Part shown: positions 14,684 through 23,551 of the stretch, in pieces
Layout: each line of letters starts with the position of its first letter
How positions within the stretch are numbered: position 1 is the stretch's first letter
Assembly: GCA_946537305.1 (NCBI GenBank)
Contig: CAMNFR010000005.1
Coordinates: 21,821 to 85,820 of the forward strand
From: an uncultured Lachnospiraceae bacterium
Lineage (GTDB): Bacteria; Bacillota; Clostridia; Lachnospirales; Lachnospiraceae
DNA: 64,000 nucleotides
Reading direction: 5' to 3'
Notes under the pieces: model-generated
Seen by the model: only the letters and a program-made list of their open reading frames with translations
Told to the model about the DNA's origin: nothing
Databases searched by the model: none
Program-made: the position numbers and the translations under genes

Positions 14684-16224
14684 TCCATATAGGAGTAGAC
14701 AGAGCCTTCGTTCTGACGCAGCGTTTCGTGACTGACCGCATCGAGCTCAAACCAGAATTCTACGCCGCCGTCACGGTTGCGTACGCCGCAGCGCGTGCCG
14801 TGGGCGGTGATGACCGCCTTTACGATGGAGAGTCCGATGCCGCTGCCGCCGTAGCTTCTTGTCCTGGCTTTATCCACCTTATAGAACTTATCCCAGATAT
14901 GCTCCAGTTCACTCTCCGGGATGGGATTTCCGGTATTGTGCACAGAAATGATGGCCCGTCCTCTTCGCTCGAGTACCCGTACAGTGATAGTACCGGGATT
15001 GCTGACATAGTGGCAGGCATTGCTCAGATAATTGGAGACCACGCTTTCGATCATGAACTCATCCGCATCCACAAAGACCTCCTCCGGCATCATCAGATGC
15101 CAGTCACAGTCTTTTTCCGCTGTCATGACCTTCATAGAATCTGTTACCGCGTGGATCAGTTCCGTCACATTAAAGACCTCTTTTTCGATCTTCATTTCTC
15201 CGGATTCGATCTCATCCAGGCTCAGCAGTCTGCGAACGATCTGATTCATCTTCCGGGCTTCGTCCTGTATGACCTCACAGTAAAAAGCCGCGCTCTCCGG
15301 GTCATCCGCCACGCCCTCGGTCAGCCCTTCCGCATAACCCTGAATCAGCGCAATGGGCGTTTTCAGTTCGTGAGAGACGTTGGACAGGAACAAACGGCGC
15401 ATCTCATCCACCTTTTCTTTTTCCCGCAGATCCCGTTCCAGCTGCGCGTTGGCCTCCCGGAGTTCCCGGATAGCGCGCGAAAGATTGTCCGACATCAGGT
15501 TAATATTTTCTCCCAGTATGCCGATCTCGTTGTTTTCTTTTCCTTCATAGCGCCGGTCGAAGGTCAGCTCTGCAGCCTGTCCGGAAATCTCCGCCATCTC
15601 TTCAATGGGCCTTGTCAGCTGTCCAGCGGCCAGATACATCACAAGGCCGCCCGCCGCGATCGCAAAAAGGCCAAGATAGATCAGGAACCGACTGGAAAGA
15701 GCCACGCTGTCCTGGATTCCTTCCAGTGGCGTGGACATAAAATATAAGATATCTTCTCCCAGATAACCGATGCATTCGATCTCGTCATTCTTCATGCGCT
15801 TGTTAAAGCCGCGGCAGATAAGATAGTCATCGGTGCGCTCGTAGACCTCGACCTCGTCCAGTTCTTCATCCTCCTCCGTGCTCTCGAACAGAAGCTGCAT
15901 CGCAGAAAGACGCTCCGCCTGGTTCAGGCTGGAGGCATAGACCAGATAAGGCGTATCGGAAAGGTGGTCCACAATAACGGTATCGATATTGCTGTTGCGG
16001 ATCTCCCGCTCCAGCGCTTCCAGGGATTCACTGCTGAAGTTATCATCGGCACAGGTCTGGATCTGACTGATCTCTTCTTTGATCTGCCGCTGCTTGCGCA
16101 TGATCGCATAGCGCTCCAACTGTGTGGCATTTATGACCCACAGTGCCGCAATGACCGCAGCAAGGATCCCCGCGATCAAAATGGTATATTGTATTCGCAG
16201 AGATCCGCGTCTATGCCCGATCAT
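14680..16224 (-). CDS. Membrane sensor histidine kinase without an adjacent response regulator
   Basis: A 514-residue sensor kinase: transmembrane helix ~11-32, extracytoplasmic sensor domain ~33-170, second helix ~177-199, HAMP domain ~200-255, HisKA with phospho-acceptor His285 in LSNVSHELKTPIALIQGYAEG (ends quoted LSNVSHELKTP), and HATPase with N-box YLSNACHYV, GNPIPES and GGSGIGLSIV. Its architecture is that of OmpR-partner kinases. The usual response-regulator gene is missing: the start overlaps the hisB stop by 4 bp. It must pair with a regulator coded elsewhere. The signal is unknown. Confidence 0.92.
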   Translation of the reverse strand: MIGHRRGSLRIQYTILIAGILAAVIAALWVINATQLERYAIMRKQRQIKEEISQIQTCADDNFSSESLEALEREIRNSNIDTVIVDHLSDTPYLVYASSLNQAERLSAMQLLFESTEEDEELDEVEVYERTDDYLICRGFNKRMKNDEIECIGYLGEDILYFMSTPLEGIQDSVALSSRFLIYLGLFAIAAGGLVMYLAAGQLTRPIEEMAEISGQAAELTFDRRYEGKENNEIGILGENINLMSDNLSRAIRELREANAQLERDLREKEKVDEMRRLFLSNVSHELKTPIALIQGYAEGLTEGVADDPESAAFYCEVIQDEARKMNQIVRRLLSLDEIESGEMKIEKEVFNVTELIHAVTDSMKVMTAEKDCDWHLMMPEEVFVDADEFMIESVVSNYLSNACHYVSNPGTITVRVLERRGRAIISVHNTGNPIPESELEHIWDKFYKVDKARTRSYGGSGIGLSIVKAVITAHGTRCGVRNRDGGVEFWFELDAVSHETLRQNEGSVYSYME

Positions 16225-16808
16225 AGTGTCCCCTTGGTGGAAAGCACCTCTTGAATGCGGGGATCGGCCTGCGTGGCAGCATCGAGCGCCTTGGCAAAGG
16301 CCTTGAACATGGCCTCCATGATGTGATGGTCATTTTCCCCGTAAAAAACCTTAATATGTAGATTCATGGCAGCACTGTAGCTGACCGCATAAAAGAACTC
16401 CCGGGCCATCTGTGTATCCATTTCACCCACACGGTCGCTGTGAAAAGCGGCGTCCCAGGCAAAATAGGGCCGGCCGGAAAGATCTACGGCACAGAGCACC
16501 AGCGCCTCATCCATGGGGAGGATGCAGCTGCCATAGCGCTTGATGCCGCGCTTATCGCCCACCGCCTCACGGATCGCGTTTCCCAGCACGATGCCGGAAT
16601 CTTCGATGCTGTGGTGGCAGTCCACGAAGGTATCCCCCTTGCAGGCAAGCTCCAGATCGAACAGACCGTGACGCGCGAAGCCGTTCAGCATATGGTCAAA
16701 AAAGCCGATGCCGCTGGCAATCTTCGCCTTCCCGCTCCCGTCCAGATTTAGGCTGCAGGTAATTTTTGTCTCACTGGTATTTCTGGCAATCTTTGCAATC
16801 CTCTCCAT
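16221..16808 (-). CDS. hisB: Imidazoleglycerol-phosphate dehydratase
   Basis: Sixth step of histidine synthesis: dehydrates imidazole glycerol phosphate to imidazole acetol phosphate, using Mn. The 195-residue monofunctional enzyme has GSGKAKIASGIGFFDHML (start of the fold), the metal motif DCHHSIEDSGIVLG and its pseudo-repeat YGENDHHIMEAMFKAFA. No other his gene is in the window. It starts 15 bp after the nhaC-type gene and overlaps the sensor kinase gene by 4 bp, so a biosynthetic gene is embedded in a transport/signalling operon. Confidence 0.96.
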   Translation of the reverse strand: MERIAKIARNTSETKITCSLNLDGSGKAKIASGIGFFDHMLNGFARHGLFDLELACKGDTFVDCHHSIEDSGIVLGNAIREAVGDKRGIKRYGSCILPMDEALVLCAVDLSGRPYFAWDAAFHSDRVGEMDTQMAREFFYAVSYSAAMNLHIKVFYGENDHHIMEAMFKAFAKALDAATQADPRIQEVLSTKGTL

Positions 16809-16823
16809 AGTATCTCTCCTGTT

Positions 16824-18437
16824 TTATGCGTTTGCGCTCTGTCCGGACTTCAGTATCATCTTAATGAAGACCATCAGCGCGATCATCATTGCTATGGCGA
16901 CCGGAAGCACAATAAATGCATTGGGAACAAATCCAGCCAGCACATAGGCAAAGAAGCTGACTGCCGCCGCGGTAATCGCGTAGGGCAGCTGAGTATTTAC
17001 GTGGGTAATATGATCACACTGAGCACCGGCGGATGCCATAATGGTGGTATCCGAGATTGGGGAGCAGTGATCACCGCAGACCGCGCCGGCCATACAGGCG
17101 GAAACACAGACCACGCCCAGGGGATTGGTCAGCGGGAATATCTTCAGCGTGATCGGGATCAGGATGCCAAAGGTGCCCCAGGAAGTACCGGTAGCAAAAG
17201 CCATGAAGCAGCCGATCAGGAAAATGATGGCAGGCAGGAAGTACGTGAATCGTCCCGCATAGCTGTTGACAACAGCTTCCACGAACTGCTTGGCGCCTAG
17301 AGAATCTGTCATATTTTTCAGGCTCCAGGCAAAGGTCAGGATCAGAATGGCGGGGACCATGGCCTTAAATCCCTCCGGGATGGAGTCCATCAGCTCCCGG
17401 AAGGAAAGTGTCTTACGGAACATAAAGAAAGCGACCGTCAGGATCAGCGTCACAGAGGAGCCGAGCATCAGACCTATAGATGCATCAGCATCCGAGAAAG
17501 CCTGCACAAATCCTGTGCCGGAGAAATATCCGCCGGAATAGACCATGCCGATCACGCAGGCAACGATCAATACCAGCACCGGGAGGATCAGGTCGATCAC
17601 GCGTCCCTTGGAATTGGCTTCTTTATCAGCCTCTTCCGCCATGGCTTTCATGCCGGAAAAAATATCTCCGTTTTCCTCTGCATTTTTCTCAAACGCAGCC
17701 ATCGGGCCAAAATCGATGTGCATCAGAGCCATCGTGATCATCATCACGATGGTCAGGATCGCATAGAAGTTGAACGGAATGGCACGGATAAAAAGTTCAA
17801 AACCATTTCCGTCCGTCACAAATCCGGAAACAGCCGCTGCCCAGGAGGATACCGGGGCAATAATGCAGACCGGTGCGGCCGTGGCATCGATCAGATATGC
17901 CAGCTTGGCACGGGAAATCTTATGCTTGTCAGATACAGGGCGCATAACAGAGCCCACGGTCAGGCAGTTGAAATAGTCGTCAATAAAGATCAGGACTCCC
18001 AGTGCAATGGTCGCAAGCTGTGCGCCGGCACGGGTATGAATGTGTTCCTGGGCCCAGCGACCGAACGCAGCGGAACCGCCCGCCTTGTTCATCATGGCTA
18101 CCATAGCGCCGAGCACGACCAGGAATACCAGAATGCCCACATTATAGGAATCCGCCAGCGAAGCGACAATTCCATCGTTGAAAACATGCAGCAGTGTTCC
18201 TTCAAAGCTGAAGTTGGAATACAGCATACCGCCCACGGCAATACCGATGAACAGGGAAGAATACACTTCCTTGGTGATCAGTGCCAGGGCAATGGCAATG
18301 ACCGCCGGCATCAAAGACCAGAAGGTCATGTAGAAAGGAGTATTCGGAATCTCCTCCTCTGCAGCCAGGACAACGCTCGGCATCATTGCCGTAAAAAGAA
18401 CGGCGCCAAGCAGCAATCTCTTGATTTGTTGTTTCAT
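16824..18437 (-). CDS. NhaC-family Na+/H+ antiporter
   Basis: A 537-residue integral membrane antiporter (COG1757, NhaC family) with roughly a dozen hydrophobic segments. The family core is visible as IFIDDYFNCLTVGSVMRPV (near residue 155) and FMAFATGTSWGTFGILIPI (near residue 405), followed by GAVCGDHCSPISDTTI. A hydrophobic N-terminus (LLLGAVLFTAMMPSVVLAAEEE) looks like a signal peptide or first helix. It probably exchanges Na+ for H+, but NhaC homologues can also carry organic acids or amino acids. It is followed closely by hisB. Confidence 0.88.
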   Translation of the reverse strand: MKQQIKRLLLGAVLFTAMMPSVVLAAEEEIPNTPFYMTFWSLMPAVIAIALALITKEVYSSLFIGIAVGGMLYSNFSFEGTLLHVFNDGIVASLADSYNVGILVFLVVLGAMVAMMNKAGGSAAFGRWAQEHIHTRAGAQLATIALGVLIFIDDYFNCLTVGSVMRPVSDKHKISRAKLAYLIDATAAPVCIIAPVSSWAAAVSGFVTDGNGFELFIRAIPFNFYAILTIVMMITMALMHIDFGPMAAFEKNAEENGDIFSGMKAMAEEADKEANSKGRVIDLILPVLVLIVACVIGMVYSGGYFSGTGFVQAFSDADASIGLMLGSSVTLILTVAFFMFRKTLSFRELMDSIPEGFKAMVPAILILTFAWSLKNMTDSLGAKQFVEAVVNSYAGRFTYFLPAIIFLIGCFMAFATGTSWGTFGILIPITLKIFPLTNPLGVVCVSACMAGAVCGDHCSPISDTTIMASAGAQCDHITHVNTQLPYAITAAAVSFFAYVLAGFVPNAFIVLPVAIAMMIALMVFIKMILKSGQSANA

Positions 18438-18493
18438 TGTTTTCTCCTTTATCGCTTTACACTTTTCTATTTTAAAGCCTTGGGCAAATTCCC

Positions 18494-18724
18494 TCAGCTC
18501 GGCTTTTTAGGCGTCTGTCCGCCGTATTTTTCTCCCAGGTTCTCCCGGTGCCCATCCGGATATTCCACGGTGATGGAGTTCAGGGAACCGCGCAGATTGG
18601 CGCGGATGGCAGCAATATAATCGCGGCGAAGCGTTGCCTGCTCCTCTGCTTCCTCCGGCGTAAGGCCCACGGATTTGGCCTTATGATACAGGGCGTTGAT
18701 ACGGTCAATGTCCTTCATATCCAT
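18494..18724 (-). CDS. DUF896 family protein (YnzC-like)
   Basis: A 76-residue DUF896 protein; the Bacillus member YnzC is a small helical-hairpin protein of unknown function. The signature is IDRINALYHKAKSVGLTPEE then EQATLRRDYIAAIRANLRGS and NSITVEYPDG. A TTGAGGAGG-like site (AAGGAGG on the minus strand) lies 9 bp before the ATG. It sits 57 bp before the NhaC-type gene and 80 bp after the flavoprotein gene; no terminator is seen on either side. Confidence 0.9.
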   Translation of the reverse strand: MDMKDIDRINALYHKAKSVGLTPEEAEEQATLRRDYIAAIRANLRGSLNSITVEYPDGHRENLGEKYGGQTPKKPS

Positions 18725-18804
18725 AAAGAATAAACCTCCTTGAGTGTTAAAAATATAATGCAGCAGTTCTGATCTGTTTGATCATTTGCCACTATAGATT
18801 ATCA

Positions 18805-20421
18805 TCACCGGTCTTGTATATACGGAGAATAACGGGCGATGATTTCCTCGGCCGTCCTTAATCCGTCCACAGCAGCAGAGGTAATTCCACCCGCATAGCC
18901 GGCGCCTTCCCCACAGGGAAACAGTCCCTTTACACTGCTTTCCTTATGTTCATCCCGCAGGATCCTGACCGGAGAAGAAGTCCGGCTCTCCACACCGGAA
19001 AAGATGGCATCCGGTCGGTCAAAGCCCGAAAGGTGTTCTCCAAAGAGCGGCATGGCTTTCAGGATCGCACCGGAGATCTCCTCCGGAAGTACCTCACGGA
19101 GATTTCCCCAGGCCCAGGCGCCGCAGATATCGGGGAGTACATCCCCCATTGTTCCCGTAGAGGCTCTTCCCCTCCGGAAATCCTCATAGGTCTGAACCGG
19201 AACGCTGCCTCCTCTGTGCTCCCAGGCCAACGCTTCCAGCCTGCGCTGAAAAGCCATTCCCGCCAGCACGTCTTCACTTCTGAAATCCTGCGTGCCCACC
19301 GGCACCACCAGGGCTGCGTTGGCATTCCTGCCTCCGCGGTCAGCGTAGCTCATGCCGTTTACAGCCAGACGCGATGCTTCCGAGGAAGCATTGACTACCT
19401 TTCCGCCCGGGCACATACAGAACGAGTATACGCTCCGCCCATCGGCCGGATGTGCCCTCAGCTTATAATCCGCCACAGGCAATCCGTTCCCCAAAGCATC
19501 GTGGGTACCGTATTGGGCCATATTGATGTCCCGCTGCGGATGTTCAATGCGAAGACCCACGGCAAAGGGCTTTTGTTCCATGGGGATACCCTTTTCATGC
19601 AGCATCGCAAAGGTGTCCCGTGCCGAATGCCCAATCGCAAGGATCACAGTATCCGCGGGCAATTCATATATATTACCATTAGATTCCCGGCAAAGGATGC
19701 CGTGAACTCTTCCGTCCGGCGTCAGCAGCAGCTCCTGTGCACAGGTGTGAAAGCGGACCTCACCTCCGAGGGAAAGAATCTGCTCTCTCAGGTTCCGGAC
19801 CACCCGCTGCAGGGTATCCGTCCCCAGATGCGGCTTATTCCAGTACAGTATAGAGGGATCTGCGCCTGCTTCCACGAACCATGTCAGGACCTGAAAAATA
19901 CGGCCGCTCTTTTCTTTTACCTGCGTATTCAGCTTTCCGTCCGAAAATGTCCCGGCACCGCCTTCTCCGAACTGAACATTCGATTCGGTCCGCAAAGGTT
20001 CTCCGCGCCAGAAAGCATCCACATGTTCTTTTCGTTCTTCTACCGGTGCACCGCGTTCGATCATGATCGGCGCATAACCGGCCTCCGCCAATGCGCGTGC
20101 ACAGAATAATCCTGCAGGACCGGCGCCGATGATCACCGGACGCAGTGACAGGGGGTTCGCTCCTCTTTCCGGGAAGCGGTACATCCTCGGCTCGGTGACG
20201 GTCACATTCTTATCTCGGTTCCTGCGCAGGAACTCTTTCTCTCGCGGGAAGGATGTTTCCACCGCCGCTGTATAATGAATATCCTCTTTCTTTCTGGCAT
20301 CCAGCGATAACTTGCGCAGCTCCCACGGCGCATTGGCCGGAAGTCTCTTCTTCACAAGCTCTGCGGAAATATCTTCTTCCTTGAATCCGGGCGCTAGCCG
20401 CAGATTGGAAACTAAAATCAT
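18805..20421 (-). CDS. FAD-dependent dehydrogenase-like protein (COG2509 family)
   Basis: A 538-residue flavoprotein of the COG2509 family (uncharacterised FAD-dependent dehydrogenases). The FAD dinucleotide fold VIIGAGPAGLFCARALAEAG is near residue 93 after a ~90-residue N-terminal domain; QFGEGGAGTFSDGKLNTQV and SFCMCPGGKVVNASSE are conserved blocks, and FPCGEGAGYAGGITSAAVDG is the C-terminal FAD loop. The ATG at 20421 is chosen over one 54 bp upstream because it gives a 4-bp overlap (ATGA) with the preceding flavoprotein gene and a GGGGAGG site. The substrate is unknown. Confidence 0.87.
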   Translation of the reverse strand: MILVSNLRLAPGFKEEDISAELVKKRLPANAPWELRKLSLDARKKEDIHYTAAVETSFPREKEFLRRNRDKNVTVTEPRMYRFPERGANPLSLRPVIIGAGPAGLFCARALAEAGYAPIMIERGAPVEERKEHVDAFWRGEPLRTESNVQFGEGGAGTFSDGKLNTQVKEKSGRIFQVLTWFVEAGADPSILYWNKPHLGTDTLQRVVRNLREQILSLGGEVRFHTCAQELLLTPDGRVHGILCRESNGNIYELPADTVILAIGHSARDTFAMLHEKGIPMEQKPFAVGLRIEHPQRDINMAQYGTHDALGNGLPVADYKLRAHPADGRSVYSFCMCPGGKVVNASSEASRLAVNGMSYADRGGRNANAALVVPVGTQDFRSEDVLAGMAFQRRLEALAWEHRGGSVPVQTYEDFRRGRASTGTMGDVLPDICGAWAWGNLREVLPEEISGAILKAMPLFGEHLSGFDRPDAIFSGVESRTSSPVRILRDEHKESSVKGLFPCGEGAGYAGGITSAAVDGLRTAEEIIARYSPYIQDR

Positions 20422-21683
20422 CGTACCGCCTCCCCGGCGCACTGACCCGCCAGCCACCCGCTGCTGAAGGCCCACTGCAGATTATAGCCGCCGCAGATGC
20501 CATCCACATCCAGGAGCTCTCCAGCCAGATACAGTCCCGGACAGAACCTGGATTCCATGGTGGCGAGGTCAACCTCCCTGGTAGGGATTCCGCCGGCGGT
20601 GACCTGCGCTGCCTCAAAGCCCAGGGTCCCGGTAATGGTCAGAGGCAGCGACGTACATGTCTCCCACAGTTTTTTTCTCTCTGCCTCTGAAAGAGATCCC
20701 ACCAGTCGCCCGGAATGTACATTTGCCAGCGACATCAATACCTCTGCAAGATGATCCGGAAATAAGCCTGAAAAGATCTGCCCCACGGTGATCTTTGCCC
20801 ACCGGCTTTCCGCAGCGGTCTCGGCAAACCACTGCTCCTTTGTCCATTCCGGCAGGAAATTGATCAATGCCTTTACGGGCGGCCGTGCCGTCTTATTTCC
20901 TGCCTTTCCATTTTCGGACAGCTCACAGGAAGCATATCGGCTCACCTGAAAAACCGGAATGCCTGAAATCCCATAGGATGCCAGTTGCAGTTCTCCTTCT
21001 GCTTCTGCCCTCTTTTTATCCCGGATCAGCAGCGTGATCCGACCGCGGGTCCTGACATGCTCCCAGCGGCGGCAGAACTTTTCTGCGGCCGTCAGCGACA
21101 CCAGGGCCGGCACCGGCTCCAGCAAGGAATGTCCCAGTCCCTGTGCCAGCGCATACCCGCTGCCATCGCTTCCGGTAACAGGAGCTGCCTTGCCGCCCGT
21201 TGCCAGGATGACGCGTGACGCGGCAAAAATGTCTCCGTTCTCGGTTCGTACCGAAAAGCCCTCTGTCTCTGAACCCGAGACCGCCTTCACAAGACAGTCC
21301 GTCTGAATACAAACGCCCATCCTTTGGGCTTCCTGTTCCAGAAGCGCCCGTACCGCGGACGCCTGATGGCTCCGCGGATAGCAGTATCCTTCTTTTTCAG
21401 CAGTGATCATGCCGCGTTCCGCAAACCATGCGATCAGATCCTTTTCGGTAAAGGAACCGATTACCCGCATGGCAGCACCGGTTTCCCGGCTGCGGAAGCA
21501 GTCATTCTTCATGCGTCTGTTGGTATAATTGCAGCGGCCGTTCCCGGTCATCAGGATCTTTCTGCCGGGACGCTTTCCGCCCTCAAGCAGCAGCACCGAC
21601 GCACCGCACTCCGCTGCGCGGATGGCCGCCATCATCCCGGAGGCGCCTCCGCCCACCACGATCACATCCGCCGGATTTTTCAA
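20418..21683 (-). CDS. HI0933/BaiN-like NAD(P)/FAD-dependent oxidoreductase
   Basis: A 421-residue HI0933-family flavoprotein. The N-terminal FAD motif is VIVVGGGASGMMAAIRAAECG; GRKILMTGNGRCNYTN (near residue 41), ILATGGKAAPVTGSDGSGY and AGELLDVDGICGGYNLQWAFSSG are all typical. The family includes BaiN, proposed in bile-acid dehydroxylation, but most members have no proven substrate. It overlaps ybeY by 4 bp and the second flavoprotein by 4 bp, giving the run phoH-ybeY-BaiN-like-COG2509. Confidence 0.9.
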   Translation of the reverse strand: MKNPADVIVVGGGASGMMAAIRAAECGASVLLLEGGKRPGRKILMTGNGRCNYTNRRMKNDCFRSRETGAAMRVIGSFTEKDLIAWFAERGMITAEKEGYCYPRSHQASAVRALLEQEAQRMGVCIQTDCLVKAVSGSETEGFSVRTENGDIFAASRVILATGGKAAPVTGSDGSGYALAQGLGHSLLEPVPALVSLTAAEKFCRRWEHVRTRGRITLLIRDKKRAEAEGELQLASYGISGIPVFQVSRYASCELSENGKAGNKTARPPVKALINFLPEWTKEQWFAETAAESRWAKITVGQIFSGLFPDHLAEVLMSLANVHSGRLVGSLSEAERKKLWETCTSLPLTITGTLGFEAAQVTAGGIPTREVDLATMESRFCPGLYLAGELLDVDGICGGYNLQWAFSSGWLAGQCAGEAVR

Positions 21684-22174
21684 CGCAGGATCCCCAGCCT
21701 TTCCATCAGAAGACGCTGACGTGCCTCCATCAGCTCGCGCTCCTCTTCCTCCATGTGGTCATAGCCCATCAGATGCAGCATACTGTGCGCCACCAGAAAA
21801 GCCAGCTCGCGCTCTCTGGAATGACCGTATTCCTCCGCCTGTGCGATCACATGCTCCAGCGAGATCACTATATCGCCCAGAATCAGTTCGCCTGTTTCCG
21901 GATGGAACAAATCTTCATCTTCCTCCAGGCAGGAGAAATCTCCGGGGGCCGGATACTCTGCCATCGGAAAAGACAATACATCGGTAGGTGCATCGATTTC
22001 CCGGTTTTCACGGTTGATCTCGTGAATGCCGGCGTCATCGGTCAGCAGTACACTGACCTCTGCCTCATAGGGGCATTCCTCCTGATCCAGCGCCGCCTCG
22101 ATTACCCTGCGGATCAGCGGTTCCTCCTCTAATCCCAGGGAAATCTCTGTTTCTTTATCTACATAGATGGTCAT
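21680..22174 (-). CDS. ybeY: Endoribonuclease YbeY (16S rRNA maturation)
   Basis: Zinc-dependent single-strand endoribonuclease for 16S rRNA 3' maturation and ribosome quality control. The 164-residue protein has the metal motif HSMLHLMGYDHMEEEE (three His) near residue 131, ILGDIVISLEHVIAQAEEYG before it, and TDVLSFPM near residue 64. It overlaps phoH by 4 bp, the standard phoH-ybeY pair. Confidence 0.95.
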   Translation of the reverse strand: MTIYVDKETEISLGLEEEPLIRRVIEAALDQEECPYEAEVSVLLTDDAGIHEINRENREIDAPTDVLSFPMAEYPAPGDFSCLEEDEDLFHPETGELILGDIVISLEHVIAQAEEYGHSRERELAFLVAHSMLHLMGYDHMEEEERELMEARQRLLMERLGILR

Positions 22175-23172
22175 GAGCGTCTCCTCAACCGGTAGGTCTG
22201 CCGGCGCTTTTCCTGATAAGCCTCTTTTTTCTCATATTTTTCGTAGGCTTCCACGATCTGCTGTACCAGCGGATGCCGGACAACGTCTTTATTCGTGAGC
22301 GTTACCATGCCGATGTCTTCTACTTCCCGAAGCACGCGCACGGCAACATCCAGACCGGAAGCCTGACCGCTCGGAAGGTCTTTCTGGGAGGGGTCCCCGG
22401 TAATGACCACCTTCGAGCCAAAGCCGATACGTGTCAGGAACATTTTCATCTGGGCAGGCGTGGTGTTCTGCGCCTCATCCAGAATAATATAGGCGTTATC
22501 CAGTGTGCGGCCGCGCATATACGCCAGCGGCGCCACCTCGATCAGACCCTTTTCACTGTTGGCCAGATAGCTCTCAGCACCCATGATCTGATAGATGGCA
22601 TCGTACAGCGGACGCAGATAGGGATCGATCTTGCTCTGCAGATCGCCCGGCAGGAAGCCAAGGTTCTCTCCGGCTTCTATGGCAGGCCGGGTCAGAATGA
22701 TCCTGTTGACCTCATTATTTTTGAACGCCTGGATGGCCATCGCCATCGCCAGATACGTTTTTCCGGTGCCGGCAGGTCCCAGTCCAAAGCAGATCATTTT
22801 TTTACGGATCGTATCCACATATTTTTTCTGCCCCAGTGTCTTGGGCTTGATAGGCTTGCCGCCCACCGTGCGGCAGATAATATCGCCGTCTAAAGAAACG
22901 ACCTCCTGCTCACGGTGTTCATTCGATACCGAAAGAAGATATTGTACGTTCTGATCCTGGATCTCCGTACCGTGCTCACAAAGCTCCAGCAGACTGTTCA
23001 GGATCTGCTCCGCCTTCTCACACCCGTCCTCCGGTCCGATCAGCTTCATGCCTCCTTCCCGGGGAATCAGAGAAACACGAAAAGCCCGTTCTATTTTTTT
23101 GAGGTGTGTATCCGCCGGTCCGCAAAGACTGCTCATATACGCCGCAGGGATATCGATTGTTTTTTCTGTCAT
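22171..23172 (-). CDS. phoH: PhoH-family ATPase
   Basis: A 333-residue PhoH-like P-loop ATPase, probably an RNA helicase-like partner of YbeY. An N-terminal KH-like part (about 1-105) is followed by FGLGPAGTGKTYLAMAMA (Walker A), YIILDEAQNTTPAQMKMFL (Walker B) and VVITGDPSQKDLPSG. The ATG at 23172 is chosen because GAGG lies 9 bp before it; an ATG 15 bp upstream has no ribosome site. The C-terminal tail is short and basic (RRQTYRLRRRS). A terminator separates it from rpsU. Confidence 0.94.
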   Translation of the reverse strand: MTEKTIDIPAAYMSSLCGPADTHLKKIERAFRVSLIPREGGMKLIGPEDGCEKAEQILNSLLELCEHGTEIQDQNVQYLLSVSNEHREQEVVSLDGDIICRTVGGKPIKPKTLGQKKYVDTIRKKMICFGLGPAGTGKTYLAMAMAIQAFKNNEVNRIILTRPAIEAGENLGFLPGDLQSKIDPYLRPLYDAIYQIMGAESYLANSEKGLIEVAPLAYMRGRTLDNAYIILDEAQNTTPAQMKMFLTRIGFGSKVVITGDPSQKDLPSGQASGLDVAVRVLREVEDIGMVTLTNKDVVRHPLVQQIVEAYEKYEKKEAYQEKRRQTYRLRRRS

Positions 23173-23196
23173 TCCTAAGAACCTCATCCGGTTATG

Positions 23197-23224
23197 GAAA
23201 AGGCCAGTCCCTCGGGACCGGCCT
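23197..23224 (-). terminator. Rho-independent terminator between rpsU and phoH
   Basis: Minus-strand hairpin GGCCGGTCCC-GA-GGGACTGGCC followed by TTTT, 12 bp after the rpsU stop and 25 bp before the phoH start. It likely ends much of the abundant rpsU mRNA while some reads on. Confidence 0.82.
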
Positions 23225-23235
23225 GACCGTACAAA

Positions 23236-23412
23236 TTAGTTGTATTTGCGCTTTCTGGCAGCTTCAGACTTTTTCTTACGTCTTACGCTGGGCTTCTCAT
23301 AATGCTCTCTTTTGCGAATCTCCTGCTGAATGCCATCCTTCGCGCAGTTTCTCTTGAATCTGCGAAGTGCACTGTCCAGAGTTTCGTTCTCTTTTACGAT
23401 AACATTTGCCAT
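23236..23412 (-). CDS. rpsU: 30S ribosomal protein S21
   Basis: A 58-residue basic protein: it begins [20 protein letters not shown] and ends in a Lys/Arg-rich tail ([15 protein letters not shown]), the full length of Firmicute S21. It binds the platform of the 30S subunit near the anti-Shine-Dalgarno end of 16S rRNA. The ATG at 23412 has a doubled ribosome site (GGAGGGAGG) upstream. A strong promoter precedes it and a terminator follows. Confidence 0.96.
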   Translation of the reverse strand: MANVIVKENETLDSALRRFKRNCAKDGIQQEIRKREHYEKPSVRRKKKSEAARKRKYN

Positions 23413-23486
23413 AAAGCCTTCCTAACCTCCCTCCAGTTGTGTAATTTGTGCAACTGTTTGGGTAACCATCTCAAAGCACAACAGTA

Positions 23487-23514
23487 ATTATATCATAATA
23501 TTTCATTTCGTCAA
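23487..23514 (-). promoter_or_regulatory. Promoter of rpsU
   Basis: Minus strand: -35 TTGACG (23509-23514), 16-bp AT-rich spacer, -10 TATAAT (23487-23492). The leader of about 70 nt holds AGTTG...CAACT (stem with a 10-nt loop) just before the ribosome site. Confidence 0.88.
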
Positions 23515-23551
23515 GGAAATTTTCATCCCGGAGGCAAAAAGTTCCCTGCTC

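Noticed and set aside
23420..23460. Further copy of the TTGCACA repeat in the rpsU leader
   Set aside because: It shares AGTTGCACAAAT with the tails of the repeats, but lacks the GGTA palindrome at the right distance; probably chance.
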